DNA of 64,000 nucleotides from Manis javanica (Eukaryota; Chordata; Mammalia; Pholidota; Manidae). The stretch is from NCBI RefSeq assembly GCF_040802235.1, contig NC_133158.1, forward strand, positions 26,229,001 to 26,293,000, written 5' to 3'. Numbering within the stretch: the first letter of the stretch is position 1; each line of letters opens with the position of its first letter. The translations under genes were made by a program, and so were the position numbers. This document shows positions 22,779 through 34,236 of this stretch, piece after piece. The notes beneath the pieces are model-generated. The model had not been told where the DNA came from. It was given only the letters and a program-made list of their open reading frames with translations, and did not search any database.

Positions 22779-25700
22779 ATTGGAGTGCTAGCAGAGAGAT
22801 GGAAAGAAGTGGATGGAGACTTGGGAGTCTGTAGGAAGAAAAACAGGGCTGGAGAAGTTAAATAACTTGACCAAAGTCACAGACTGGCTATTAAAGTTTG
22901 CATGAATTTAAAGGACATAATATTAACCATTCCACCTTCTCAGTGGCACCAGCCTCGTGTGAGTGCTCAGTAGACACATACGGCTACCTTACTGGACAGG
23001 CAGGTTATAGACCATTCCTATTATTGCAAAAAGAACTGTTGGACCTTGTTCATCTTGACTCCAGGTCTCCTGAGGCTCCTTGCCTAATGCACGGCTACCT
23101 AATTCCCTGCTGGGCTTGGAGTCTCTGAATGTTTGGGGCTGCAGTCAGCAACACTACACTGCTTGACTTGGATGGGCCCCAGCAAGCCCTTAAAACAGTG
23201 GCATCCAGAGCGGTTCAATTGTTGCCTCTTTGCTGCAAGTAGTGACTGAAATTAGGAGGCAAATGTTAGTAACGTGCTCATGTGAATTTGATGACAGGGC
23301 CGCCAGGGCTACACGGAGAGTCAGGACACCAAGCACAGACCCTTCTTCATGTACAACCCATGCTCAGGGGTTTGCCCAGCTTCTGGAAGTATTAGCATGC
23401 AGCACACACTTCACGCTGGAATTGCCCATTTCTGAATTAGATAAAAGATGTCAGAAGAATAATGAAGTTACTTTTGTGCGAGTACATATTATATGTAATG
23501 AAATAAAATGGAGATTGCAGCAGCTACAACTCAGTCTTCCATCTCAGAGGTTTATTAACTCTAATCCCACTAGAATCAGTTGCAGGATCTGGGAGTGTAA
23601 TAAAATAGACTCATTTTTCACAATTTTTTCCTTCAAGTGCTGCTGGTGTGAAAAGAACAACATTAAAAAAATGAGCATATGTGTGCATTTCCCCTGCTAA
23701 TTTATGACTGATTTTTGTGGTGAATTTTGTAACAGTGCTGTATCTTCAGGATAGTGGCTTCCATCTCACCTCAGTTCAGAGCCCGGAGAGGAAATCCTTG
23801 GTGCATGTCTTCACTTTCTAATCCCTTGCATATGCCATTCATCAGTCTCAGGACTCTTTCCCCATGACTCCAGACGTGGCTTTAGAATCTTTCTCCCTCA
23901 GCAGTCCAAGCAGGGGAGAGAGTAAGTCAGAAACCTAGTTGCTCTCCTTGGATTAGGGACAGATATTTTGTCTGGAGTAGAGCAAGATAAATATTCAATT
24001 CTCAGAAAAGCAATAAAAAATTGTTTCAGAGCCATCATCTTCTGGGAAAGAAGGGAACACTCTTGCTATTTTGGGGGTCATTAAGGAGGAGTGGTTTACC
24101 GCAGTAAAGCTAGCAGTGGCTGAATGCGTGTGGTGGCATCATAGAGAATGATGGGAACCCTCAGCATGGTGATAAAAATATTTCTCAGCAGTCCGCTTAC
24201 TAGAGAGTTGGCTCTTTTTGTTCTGGAGAATGCATTTATTAATATTTTTATTGTCAGAGTCCTATTGATGAGACCTGGGCTCAAGTTTAGTAGAAAGCAT
24301 GTTATGTCTCCGGTCTGGTTCTGACCCCCTCGGCTTTCTCATCAACCACTTGGAAGATGTTTCACTTAAACAAGCAAACTGGTTAAGGTGAGGTGAGCAA
24401 CTTCTGGAATTTGGGAAGACTAAGAAAACATATGTTAACAAATGAGTGAATGAACAAATGAACATAGCCCAGTATTCCCCAAAATGGGTTCCATGGAACC
24501 ATTCTCCAAATGTTAATAGAAGCTTTAGGTCAAAAGGGTTTCAGAGTCAACTATGTTTTGAAAATGCTGGGTTAAAGTGAAAGAAGCTTCTTTAATGCAG
24601 GACTTCTCAGGACTTGTCTATGTTAATCTGATTTCTCCAAAAGAGTGATTCCGTATACTGCATGTTCCAAACTTACTTGATCACAGGATCATTTCCTTTT
24701 TCTTTTTTAAATCTATGAAATATCTTATAAAATGAGTATTGTAAGAAACACATTTTGGGAAGCACCACACTGGTTCAAACTCCTCATTTACAAGTTAGGA
24801 GAAACGAGTTCTCAAGAGGGTGTCGGAAGGCGCTTTGGCTGGGATTCAAACATGTGTGAGACCAGTGCTTGGGCCATTACATCACGTCACTTCCTGGAGA
24901 GTTGGAAGTACCTTGTGCATCATTCTTTTATAAGAGATGCCAGATGAATGCACCCCTTCCAGGCAGTCTATTAGTATATGATACAGGGGGCTGGCTGAAG
25001 CAGAGACTCAGGAACATGCTACAAGATCATGTGGTTAACGGCTTGTCTCCAGCAGAGGCTCCAAGTGGGAGGTCTTGTCCTTTTTGATGTCACTGTGAAA
25101 AACAAGCGCCATTATGGTTGTTTCTAAATAGCAGTGCACATCCTCTTCAATAGCTCAGAAACTCTCATGAGTCCTGGCTGTTCTATTCTTGGCAACAACG
25201 AGTGTCTTAAATTGTGAGTTCCCTGAAGATACAGAGATGATTTGGGGTACCTCTTGGACCTTATTAAATCATCACAGGTACTTATTGAAACTATATACAA
25301 ATGTCATGGGAGCCCTTAAAAAAATCCCCTACCTAGGCCTTGTGACCCCGGGCAACACTATGCAATGACTTTTTAAATTTATGGGCGATCAGTGGAATTA
25401 ATGAATTGTTGATAGTTTCTGACAGTCTTTTTGTACATCTGCTAAGCTTTCTGTGTCTTTTCCCAGAGGTGGGCTGCATGTCTGTCTGAACCAAGTTTGC
25501 AAACCCTCTTCTGAACACACCTTCATTTAAAAATAACCCTTGCTTGTTAAATTTATTCTTAGGCATGTTCTTAAACCTGTTAGGGAGAGGTTCATACTTA
25601 ATATCCCATAAAAGGCCCAAGAGAGTTGTTACTGGATAACACTATGGCCTCACAATTCTTTCCAGGGAAAAAAATCATTGCAAAGTAACCCAACTGTACC

Positions 25701-27984
25701 TGCAAGATTTTCCATCCTGCCCCATTGCTGAGTGTGTTCTGCAAGCCTTGGGATTCAGGGATGTTCAGACTGATGAAGAAACCAAACTCCCCCAGAGGAA
25801 AGGAGCAGCGTGGGAAAATTTGGACATAGTTTCAGATGGCTTCTGGCAGGCAGTAATGAGAGAATAAAGCCATTTTTGCTGGTTGGTGATTCTTTACATG
25901 GTGCAGTTTCTGTCTTGGTGTGATCAATGGGCTCATAAAGTATTTTTTAGACAATAGTAGGAAGCAGCCCAAGTCTGGTCAGTTTCAGAGCAACACTGTT
26001 GGCCTTGCTTGCACCACTCTGCTCTCCAGGTTTGGGTAGAATTTGTTGGCTCTCGTCAGGCTCATAGATTAGATGGCATTCTGTTCTCTTGTTCCAGGTA
26101 CTGTGACTAGTACTGAACTACTGCAACACACAGTGACGTGTGCCCATGGATTCTGTGGGTCAGGCACTCACACAGGGCATAGTGGGGAAGGCATGTCAGT
26201 ATGCCAGCATGGTGGGGGCTCAGTTGGGAAGGCTTGAAAGTTGGTGGTGACACCATTGCAGAGGATGGGCATCCCCTGAAGGCTCATTCCTGCTCATACC
26301 TGCTGCCTGAGCTAGGATGACTTTGAGGCTATCCTCGGCCTTTCCATGCAGCGTGTCTTCCCCCACAGCATCGGGGCCTCCGGGCAGTTGGAATCGAGGC
26401 AGAAGGTGCCTTAACTGCTATGACGCAGCCTCCAAAGCCCTGTGCATCAGCTGTGCTGTATTGTATTGGTTGGAGCACCTGCGCTCCTACCTGGTTTCAG
26501 GTTGGAGAGTCACGTTGTAGAAGAGCATATAGCAGCCATCTTTGGCAAAAACAGTCTTCTAGGACTTCTTTCAGGAGCCCAGTGTAGGGAGACCATGCTA
26601 AAGAAGGGGTGGCAGCTTCCAGGGTATGTACTAGACAAGCCCTTGGTACCTGCTTGTGCCCCAAATATCCTGGAGTGCATTCCTTCTCTAGTAGGGAGAT
26701 CTCCCCAGGGGGTCGGGCATCCTAAGTCAGCATGCTAGCTAGCATGTAGCAGTTTCCCCTAAATGCTAACTCATGGAGGCAGTTGTTAGCCTCTGTGGGG
26801 CCTTTATATAAATTAGGAAAAGGTGCTCTCTGGATGTGGGGGAGGAGCAAGCAGAGTAAGTCCTTCTTGCCGTGGATGCGCCTCTTGTGCAGTTCACTCA
26901 CTGTACAACCGAATGTAGCAGTCCTGGCGAGTATTATTATTGTAATTGGTTTTACCATAAAAAAAAAAATCAAAGCATTTAGCAGTCTCCATACCTATGT
27001 CCCTCTTTGTTGCCTTCTCCACTCTCCATTCCTAGCTGCCTTTTCACTGGACCTATGTTACTATCCACACGTTTCCCTAGAAACATGATACTCTCACAGT
27101 ATCAGACTTGGTGCGTTCACAGACTTGGTGAGGAGGAGGGACACTTTCTCAAGGAATGGTGGTGGCTTAACGGAACTTAATATGCACTTCAAATATTTCT
27201 GACCAATTTTTTAATTTCTATTTTCAAATATAATACATGTGTGTTAATATAAAAAAGTTTAAGCAAACAATATAGAAAGGTAAAAAAGGGGGTGAGTCAG
27301 CTCTACTTGAGGGGATTTTCAGTGATATAGTAGACTTACGCGAAAGTAGCGTAGAGGTGTCTGTGCATGCATGTGTCTGTGTGTCTGTGTGTGAGAAAGA
27401 GAGGGAGGGGGAGAGAGGGAGGGATGGAGAGGACCTACATGGAAGGAGGTATGAAGAATTGCCAAGTGAAATAGAGGACCCTCAGTTAAATTAGAATTTC
27501 ATGTAAATAATGAATTTCTTTTGCTATAAGTATGTCCCAAATATGTTTATCTGAAATTCCAATTTAACCGGAATCCTCCATTTTATTTGCTACATCTGGC
27601 AACCCTATCTGTGTGATGTGTGCATGGGGAGAGCAGGGGGCAGCGTGTGGTGTGTGTGTACCTGGTGTGTTTGTCTGTGTTGGGATATGTATTTGGGTAG
27701 GGGGATGGGAGCGTTGGTCAGACGAAAGAGGAGATACAAAAAATCCAAAGGTGGTTTTAGAAAGTTTCCCCCAAATTGGCCATGTAACACAGGAATTTTT
27801 GTAACTTTAATTTTTAATATTTTACTGTGATTTATTGGTTTGCATGTCCAGATCCTCACTGGACAGAGACAGGAGCTCAGTTTTGTTTATCCTGTAGCCC
27901 CGCAGGAGGCACAGAGTAGGCATAGAGTAACACACACACACACAGGGATTTGGGTGCTCTCCAACTGCAGAACAGTTAGTCTCC
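22779..27984. other. Unique DNA, no gene supported
   Basis: The longest open frame (23,230-23,700, 156 codons) has no recognisable domain, and its start is not ATG-supported. A possible old L1 3' fragment lies at about 27,200-27,300 (aatacatgtgtgttaatataaaaaagtttaagc). A TG/GA-rich simple stretch lies at about 27,360-27,425 and a short CA run at about 27,931-27,945. Confidence 0.45.
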
Positions 27985-28338
27985 TCATCTGTTCCAGCTG
28001 CTGTAACAGAATATCAGAGACTGGGGGATGTGTAAACAACAGAAACTTATTTCTCACAGCTCTGGAGGCTGAAAGTCCAAGATAAAGATGCCAGCATGGT
28101 CGGGTTCTGATGAGAGCCCTTGTCCTGGCTTGTAGCTGGTGCCTCCTTGCCGTGTCCTCCCGTGGTGGACTGAGGGAGCTCTGCGGGGCCTCTCCTGTAA
28201 GGACGCCAATCCCAATATTGAGGCCCCGCCGTCATGGTGTGATCAGCACCCCAAGGCCCCACTTCCTCATACTGTCTCCTTGGGGGTTAGGATTTCAACA
28301 TAAGAACTTTGGCAGGATGCAGACATTCAGACCATAGC
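27985..28338 (-). repeat. MLT1-type MaLR LTR relic
   Basis: In plus orientation the text runs ctgctgtaacagaatatcagagactggggg, aacaacagaaacttatttctcacagctctggaggctg, agtccaagataaagatgcc, then cctgtaaggacgcc, and ends gggggttaggatttcaacataagaactttgg. This is the reverse complement of an MLT1-class ERVL-MaLR LTR, which in sense reads from gtcctaaccccca to the cagaactgtgag/aataaatttctg end. It is an old, non-coding solo LTR. Confidence 0.8.
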
Positions 28339-28439
28339 AGTTAGGCATTTAATTCTGGTGCATAGGTCTCCCTGAATACCAGCCACTGCTTGCATTGAAT
28401 ATGCAGTCTTTGGTATGTGACAGAGCAGCCTTGGTCCCC

Positions 28440-28535
28440 CAGTGTTCCAGAACATTTGTTTAAAATACAGATTCCTGGACCCCACTCCTCCAAGGGGTTT
28501 GGTAAGTCTGGGGTGGCAGGGAATGTCCAGGAATT
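28440..28535 (+). repeat. MER5-type hAT fragment
   Basis: aacatttgtttaaaatacagattcctggaccccact followed by tctggggtgg matches the middle of MER5-class elements. Both ends are lost. Confidence 0.55.
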
Positions 28536-28634
28536 GAATGGACGGTAAGTGTTCACGTCTAATTATCTCCTCTTATGAAAGGAAAAAAACCTGAATCAGA
28601 CCCATGAGCCATGCTGTAATGACTGTGTGTGCAA

Positions 28635-28635
<1 letters not shown>

Positions 28636-28677
<42 letters not shown>
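28636..28677. repeat. (CA)21 microsatellite
   Basis: An uninterrupted CA dinucleotide run of about 42 bp; a likely polymorphic marker. Confidence 0.97.
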
Positions 28678-28679
<2 letters not shown>

Positions 28680-29129
28680 CTTAGGCAGCGCAAAGTGTGA
28701 AGAGTGAACCTTGGTTCATTGATACTCCATAAAGATTTTTCCTCTGTGAATTTATATTGGTGCTACTTGCCTTGAGCAAATGTGAAGTCATTAAGATCAG
28801 TCTGCAATGAGCTGTGCCCAGAAATGTCTGTAAGGAAAAGCCAGAGAAAAAGATTTTATTTTCCAGCAGCAAAGCCCTAGGGATGTTCTCCAGAGCAAAG
28901 GTACAGCTTTAGCGGAATGAGACCACTTCTGGGCTGACGCTCGGCACAGAGAACTTCAACCGGCAGAGTGCATTCTTCCAAATGTAAAAATAAAAATTTA
29001 CAAAGAAAGAAGCCATAGGGTGGAAGAAAAGTAGTAGTTGATTCTTTGAGTTCAAATTCATGAAGTTAAAAGTTCTTTTAGATTTTTCCCTGTGGCTTGC
29101 CCTCCAAAAAGACCAATTAAAACAACAGA

Positions 29130-29255
29130 ACTGTGGATACCCAAAAGAAAATAAACTCTGTGAATGCAGTAAAAACCAGTGAATTGTATACTTTAAATGG
29201 GTGAAGTGTATGGTACGTGAATTATATTGAGATAAAGCTGTTATACATAAATTTA
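29130..29255 (+). repeat. Old L1 3' end fragment
   Basis: accagtgaattgtatactttaaatgggtgaagtgtatggtacgtgaattat, then gagataaagctgtta, is the common 3' terminus of old mammalian L1 subfamilies. Confidence 0.7.
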
Positions 29256-31046
29256 AACAATCAGGAGGACCAAATTCTGTAAGCTGTATGCTTTCTGTGA
29301 GATTCAGGTCATTTTCCCTGGATATTAACAGTCTGATGATAAATCCTGGGGCAATTTATCTTAAAGTATAACCTTGCTGCAGATTCTGCCAGGAAGATTT
29401 TATAACTGAAGTACATAATAAAAGTTTTAAAAGTGCAACAAGATGAATGGTACAGTTTAAACTACTAAAAAAGTAGATTTTTAGGAATCATTAGTGGTAA
29501 AGAGATGTCAAGGTATTCATTAACATTTTTCTTTTGTTATCTGCTTTTAATTCATTACCACTGCCCATCTGGGCTAGTAGGGGGGAGTTGAGGGGTCACT
29601 AGGGATGAGAAATATTGGCCAGTTGGCTGCTGTTAATTTTTCATAAGTCTCATGTACTGAAATCTGTAACTTGAACATGGCCGTTCTTTGAAATGCTTTC
29701 ATCTCTCGGAGTTCAATCAATTTCTTAATCATGTAACAGCAGCCATTGAAAAAGACATGGGATTCAGAAAACCACACATGCTCCCTTTAACAGGGTACAA
29801 AATATGGAATTTGATGCCTCCTTAAAAAAACCTCATCTAATAACACTGCACACCTGAGTGGCTTGGGGGAGGGAAATAAAATGTATTTTTAAATGAGAAT
29901 AAAGGAAGTTAGAAATGATTGTTGTTAGATGAACAACAACAAAAAAATCAAGATCTCAGCAGCACCTGATGAAAGGCAAATTATAGTATTCACATTGATC
30001 ACTATTTCTCCCTTTTTCCAAGTGATTTATTATCCTTTGATATTACAATCAGTTAGCTAGCTTGCTGCAGCTTAACTGTTTGATCTTGGTAGAACACTGC
30101 GTTTTGCTATAGCCAGACATCCTTGCTTTTCGCCTCCTCTCTTTCCTTGATTAAAGAGAGGAGGCAAATACTAGGTGTGCAAGAGAATAGGAATCACTGA
30201 CCTGTAAACTGCCTAAGGCAGGGAAAGGCTCAGGGAGTAAATTAAAATGTCAGTCGGCAGAAACTCTAAACTGCTTTTCTCGAGGGCTACATTTGGTGTG
30301 TCCTCTTTGGGTTTGTTTGGGACTGCTTGCTGGGGAGAATTAGGATACTCCAAATTTGTCCAAATTCACAGTCTTTTTCACTTGAATTATTATTAAATTG
30401 AATTGTGCAAGGAGTCAGGCTGAATTTTCAGACAGCCATCATATGTGCCAAAATTCAGGTCGAATAGAGAGGCTGAGACAAAGATGGGTCTGGCAAGGGG
30501 GACTGACAGCCTCTTGCCCCTGTCCCTGCTCCCCCCTCCCCCCTCCCCCCTTCTCCCACCCACTGACTTCAGTTTTGTTTTCTGAGGTCAACAGATTTAG
30601 GCCAGCTGCCCTGATAGATAACTTTCCAAATACTTGGAGACAGTGCCTTATCCCCAGCTCTTTGCTACATCTTTTTTTCCAGGTTAGCTCATGGGACGTG
30701 GTTTAATGTCTCCCAGTTTCCTTGATCATTCACCTTGGCAGTCAGTATTGCAGATTGAAGTCTTGGCTTCTGCTTGGATCTGTGTGTGACCTGGTGGTGG
30801 TGAGGTGAAGGGAGGGGTAAGGGAGGGAGTGTTATATCTCTCCATTCATCCATAGAGCAGGGAGTTTACCTTATGGAGGGTTGGGAGGAGGATTCAAGTG
30901 ATGCTTGTAGAGGGCGCAGCAGAGTGCCTGGCGCAGACCGTGATTCAGAGCTTGTGGCTATTATAATTCTCTTTAAGACAGTCATTTAACATCCTGGCCC
31001 GGAAGCCTTGTCTTCTTCATTCTTATTGGTTCTGGTCCACTGTCTC
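29256..31046. other. Unique DNA, no gene supported
   Basis: It includes a perfect 13-bp inverted repeat (30,132-30,165) and a C-rich run (about 30,530-30,556). The segment just before the provirus (about 30,900-31,046) has wording like a decayed MIR/L2 (agtgcctggcgcagaccg). Confidence 0.45.
30132..30165. other. Perfect 13-bp inverted repeat, 8-nt loop
   Basis: GCCTCCTCTCTTT at 30,132-30,144 and its exact reverse complement at 30,153-30,165 enclose CCTTGATT. The hairpin is too short for a typical pre-miRNA and no function is inferred. Confidence 0.7.
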
Positions 31047-31051
31047 ACTCT
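31047..31051. repeat. Provirus target duplication (left)
   Basis: ACTCT immediately precedes the 5' LTR and recurs at 40,029-40,033, as expected from integrase-mediated insertion. The provirus therefore retains its original ends. Confidence 0.9.
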
Positions 31052-31300
31052 TGAAGGGTCCCCACCAGTAAGATGGCGAACTTCCGGCTTCTTTTCGGGG
31101 TCCTCGGTTCCCGCCGGCACCACCTGAAGCCCAATCACCTCTCGCCCCCCTCCCAATCCCAGCACCTAGCCAACAGCCACCAGCCCCGTAGAAGTAACAC
31201 CACAATCACCCTATGCCCCATCCTATATAACCCAGCACCTTTCCCTAATAAAGCGGAACTCTCCGGTGAATTGCTGTTGTGTGTCGCTCCTTTCCTTTCA
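31052..31300 (+). repeat. Provirus 5' LTR (249 bp)
   Basis: It begins TG and ends CA. U3 holds an AAGATGGCG motif (31,070-31,078, YY1-like) and CCAAT text near 31,130. The TATA box is at 31,224-31,230 and AATAAA at 31,247-31,252. The length is short for a gammaretroviral LTR (commonly 400-600 bp). It differs from the 3' LTR at 31,119 (A/G), 31,143 (C/T) and 31,265 (G/A). Confidence 0.96.
31224..31230 (+). promoter_or_regulatory. LTR TATA box
   Basis: TATATAA lies 17 bp before the AATAAA signal, so the R region is short and the cap site is probably close to the signal, near 31,250-31,260 (inference). Confidence 0.8.
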
Positions 31301-31301
31301 T

Positions 31302-31319
31302 TGGTGCCGAAACCCGGGA
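31302..31319 (+). other. Primer binding site, tRNA-Phe type
   Basis: The 18 bases TGGTGCCGAAACCCGGGA are the complement of the 3' end of mammalian tRNA-Phe (..TTTCGGCACCA as known). It lies one base after the LTR end, the normal position for minus-strand priming. Confidence 0.9.
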
Positions 31320-31429
31320 GATGGGACACCCCAACTGGGCCCCGTCTTCCCCCAACACCAGCAGCAGCTTGCCCTCGTCCTCTTCTTCCGGCGCTGGCTC
31401 ATCACACTCACCACTCCTCTCTGGCCTTT

Positions 31430-31437
31430 AGGTAAGT
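31430..31437 (+). promoter_or_regulatory. Probable major splice donor
   Basis: AGGTAAGT is a perfect match to the donor consensus and lies about 110 bp after the primer site, where gammaretroviruses splice to make env mRNA. Confidence 0.7.
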
Positions 31438-31452
31438 TCCCCCCCCCCCCCG

Positions 31453-31930
31453 CCCCGGGGTGGGCCACTCTTCCCTGAGCTATCGCAGTGCCATTGACCG
31501 TGATTGTCCGGCAAGGCCCTGACGCTCGGGGACGAGGAGGGAACGCTCCCCGCCTCAGGCCTTCACGGCTGCGGCGGACCCTCAGGCCCCTCCTCCAAAA
31601 GCCATAAACCCCCGCCTCAGCTGAAACTTTTTAAGCAAAATTTCCCCGGGGTGGGCCACTCTTCCCTGAGCTATCGCAGTGCCATTGACTGTGATCGTCC
31701 GGCAAGGCCCTGACGCTCGGGGACGAGGAGGGAACACTCCCCGCCTCAGGCCTTCACAGCTGCGGTGGACCCTCAGGCCCCTCCCCCGACAGCCATAAAT
31801 CCCCGCCTCAGGCCTTCACGGCTGCAGCGGACCCTCAGGCCCCTCCTCCAAAAGCCATAAACCCCCACCTCAGGCCTTCACAGCTGCAGCAGACTCTCAG
31901 CCCCCTCCCCCTCCAACAGCCATAAATGAG
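31453..31930 (+). repeat. Leader tandem repeats (191-bp and 62-bp units)
   Basis: A block starting CCCCGGGGTGGGCC at 31,453 recurs at 31,644 (period 191). A subunit starting CCGCCTCAGG or a close variant occurs at 31,550, 31,741, 31,803 and 31,865; the last three are spaced 62 bp. Sequence differences between units include several C/T and G/A changes. The region lies between the donor and gag, where packaging signals of this group normally lie. Confidence 0.9.
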
Positions 31931-32151
31931 GTGACTCCTTTGCGGATGAGAACGCTCCCTTTCCCGCCCCCTCCTCCTTCTGTTCCCTCTGCCGAAACCT
32001 GTTCGGTCTGCCGAAAACGCCTAGCGCTAGGTACCTCGTGACTCTGGCACTCTGCCTTCTTAGGGAAGTCTGGGTGACGACCCACACTTCCCAAGAAATT
32101 CCGACTCGTATACGAGTTTCCGCAGACCACCAAGGATCATCGGGGACGCCC

Positions 32152-32315
32152 TTTGTCTCCTTGTGGTCTGCCTCCAGTCCGAGGATCCCCGTTCGTCTTC
32201 CCCTGTTTGTCTCCCTCTCTGTCCTTTAGCCATTTTGTCTCCTTGTGGTCTGCCTCCAGTCCAAGGATCTCCGTTTGTCTTCCCCTGTTTGTCTCCTTCT
32301 CTGTCCTTTAGCCAT
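32152..32315 (+). repeat. 82-bp tandem duplication abutting gag start
   Basis: The block beginning TTTGTCTCC at 32,152 repeats at 32,234 with few changes. The first copy ends GCCATTTTG and the second ends GCCATGGGA, so the gag ATG lies exactly at the end of the second copy. Confidence 0.85.
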
Positions 32316-34236
32316 GGGAGCCTCCTCATCCCTCCCTGAAAGTTCACCTCTTGAATGCCTGCTTAAGCATCTAGCTACCCTCTCCCTGACGCCTGATATA
32401 AAACCAAAACTTCTCCGTAAATATTGCTCCCAAGACTGGCCGACATACCCCCTAGACAATAACAACCAATGGCCCGCAGGGGGAACTCTTGATCCTAACA
32501 TCACTCGCAATCTCTTTAACTACTGCCAGCGCCTGAAAAAATGGAAGGAGATTCCCTATATCGAAGCTTTTCGCCTCCTAGCTCAAAATCCCAGCCTCTG
32601 CACCACCTGCTCCCCGCCCCAAGTTCTCCTAGCCTGCAAGCCATCTCCCTCCCCTCCACACACTCCCAGTCCCTCTTCAATTACCTTTGACCCGGCCTAC
32701 GAGCCTCCGCCATACAGACTTCCCCCTTCAGCCCCTCCCCCTCCTACAACCCATCCACTCTCCTCCGCCGCTGCCGCCTCTTTCCCCATGGCAGAAGCCT
32801 CCCATCCTCTCCCTTCCCCTTCTCCTCCTACAACAGCCCCTCCCCCTTCCTCTACCGCCGCCACCGCTGCCGCTTTCCCCGCAGCAGAAGCTTCCCATCC
32901 TCTCCCTTCCCCTTCTTCTCCTACAACAGCCCCTCCCCCTTCCTCTATCGCCGCCGCCGCCTCCACCCCCGCCAAAGCCTCCCATCCTCTCCCCTCCCCC
33001 TCCTCCCCCCTCTCCTCCTACACCTCACCACCTCCTCCTCCGTCCCCCTCACCTTCCCCCCTCCCGCAAATCGAGCCTGAGCCTTTCAGCCCCCCTCTAA
33101 CTAAGTTCCAAGAGCCTCGTCCGTCTTTGCCCCCTCAGATTCGGTCCCAAGAGCCTCCCAAAATTATCGCGGCTTTGCCCCCATTACCTGTTTCCCCTGC
33201 ACAGACTGAGCCAGAACCCTTCAGTCCCCCTCAGACTCGGTCCCGAGGGCCTCCCAAAATTATCGCCCCGCTCCGGGAAGTAGCAGGATCCGAAGGCATC
33301 TTGCGCGTTCACGTACCTTTCTCCTTAGGAGATTTAGCCCAACTAGAGAAACGCCTAGGTTCCTTTTCCACTGATCCCACGACCTACATCAGGGAGTTTC
33401 AATGGACCCTCCAGTCTTACAGCCTCACGCATCATGACATTTTCATGCTCCTGGCCAATACTCTCCTCCCTGAGGAGCGTAGACGAGCTTGGGACTTTGC
33501 CCAAATGCATGCTACCGAAACCCACAGGACTGACCCCACCTGTCCCCCTGGTCCCACTGCTGTCCCCGAACAAGACCCACACTGGGATTATAACACCGCT
33601 GTGGGTCTCCACTCTCGAGATATTTTTGCCTCCTGCTTAATAGCAGGTCTAAAAAAGGCAGCTCGTAAAGTAGTCAATTTTCAAAAGCTCCAAGACATAA
33701 TTCAAAAGAGAGACGAAACCCCCTCCGAGTTCTTAGATAGACTCACTCAAGCCCTATTACAGTATACCAGCCTGGACCCAGAAACACCTGAAGGAAGACA
33801 GGTCCTTATGACATACTTCCTAGCTCAAAGCTACCCCGACATTAAAGCTAAACTCAAAAAGTTAGAACAGGGCCCCGCTACCCCACAGACTGAGATCCTA
33901 ACAGTAGCCTTTAAAGTCTTCCATAACTGGGAGGAGGAGAAAGAACGCCGTAAACAAAAAGCTGATCAGGCCAATTTCCAGATGTTGGCCCAGCTGATAA
34001 AACCACAACCTGGGCGCCCCTCTACAGACAAGCCCCCCCCAGGAGCTTGTTTCAAGTGCGGAAAAGAGGGACATTGGTCAAGGGCGTGCCCCTCCCCCAG
34101 ATCTCCTACCACCCCATGCCCCAGATGCCACAAAAAGGGCCACTGGGGGTCTGATTGCCCAACCACCCGAAGGGGAGGCTGGACGAACAACCCCCATCCT
34201 AAGCCCACCCTAGTGGGGATGGCAGAAGAAGATTGA
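32314..34236 (+). CDS. gag: Retroviral Gag polyprotein, open, 640 aa
   Basis: The start is chosen at the ATG in GCCATGG because it gives MGASSS, the N-myristoylation context of matrix; the open frame reaches 23 codons further upstream without an ATG. Domains: matrix about 1-100; a Pro/Ser/Ala-rich p12-like linker about 101-318 with a PPPY late-budding motif at 131-134 and imperfect 29-31-aa repeats; capsid about 320-545, including a TPSEFLDRL segment equivalent to the gammaretroviral homology region (about 469-477); nucleocapsid with two zinc knuckles, C579-C592 and C602-C615. Gammaretroviruses usually have one or two knuckles, and the linker is unusually long. It assembles virus particles at the plasma membrane. 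It ends in TGA and is followed in frame by pro-pol. No break is seen. Confidence 0.93.
   Translation: MGASSSLPESSPLECLLKHLATLSLTPDIKPKLLRKYCSQDWPTYPLDNNNQWPAGGTLDPNITRNLFNYCQRLKKWKEIPYIEAFRLLAQNPSLCTTCSPPQVLLACKPSPSPPHTPSPSSITFDPAYEPPPYRLPPSAPPPPTTHPLSSAAAASFPMAEASHPLPSPSPPTTAPPPSSTAATAAAFPAAEASHPLPSPSSPTTAPPPSSIAAAASTPAKASHPLPSPSSPLSSYTSPPPPPSPSPSPLPQIEPEPFSPPLTKFQEPRPSLPPQIRSQEPPKIIAALPPLPVSPAQTEPEPFSPPQTRSRGPPKIIAPLREVAGSEGILRVHVPFSLGDLAQLEKRLGSFSTDPTTYIREFQWTLQSYSLTHHDIFMLLANTLLPEERRRAWDFAQMHATETHRTDPTCPPGPTAVPEQDPHWDYNTAVGLHSRDIFASCLIAGLKKAARKVVNFQKLQDIIQKRDETPSEFLDRLTQALLQYTSLDPETPEGRQVLMTYFLAQSYPDIKAKLKKLEQGPATPQTEILTVAFKVFHNWEEEKERRKQKADQANFQMLAQLIKPQPGRPSTDKPPPGACFKCGKEGHWSRACPSPRSPTTPCPRCHKKGHWGSDCPTTRRGGWTNNPHPKPTLVGMAEED

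Noticed and set aside
23230..23700. 156-codon plus-strand open frame
   Set aside because: Not ATG-anchored, no recognisable motif, and low-complexity end; treated as chance.
30132..30165. miRNA precursor
   Set aside because: The 13-bp stem is too short and flanking bases do not extend the pairing.
31453..31930. CRISPR-like or satellite array
   Set aside because: The units are contiguous, few and inside a retroviral leader; there are no spacers.
32245..32313. Upstream in-frame extension of gag as glycosylated Gag
   Set aside because: Only 23 codons, no ATG or CTG in good context with a clear signal peptide, and a stop just upstream at 32,227-32,229.
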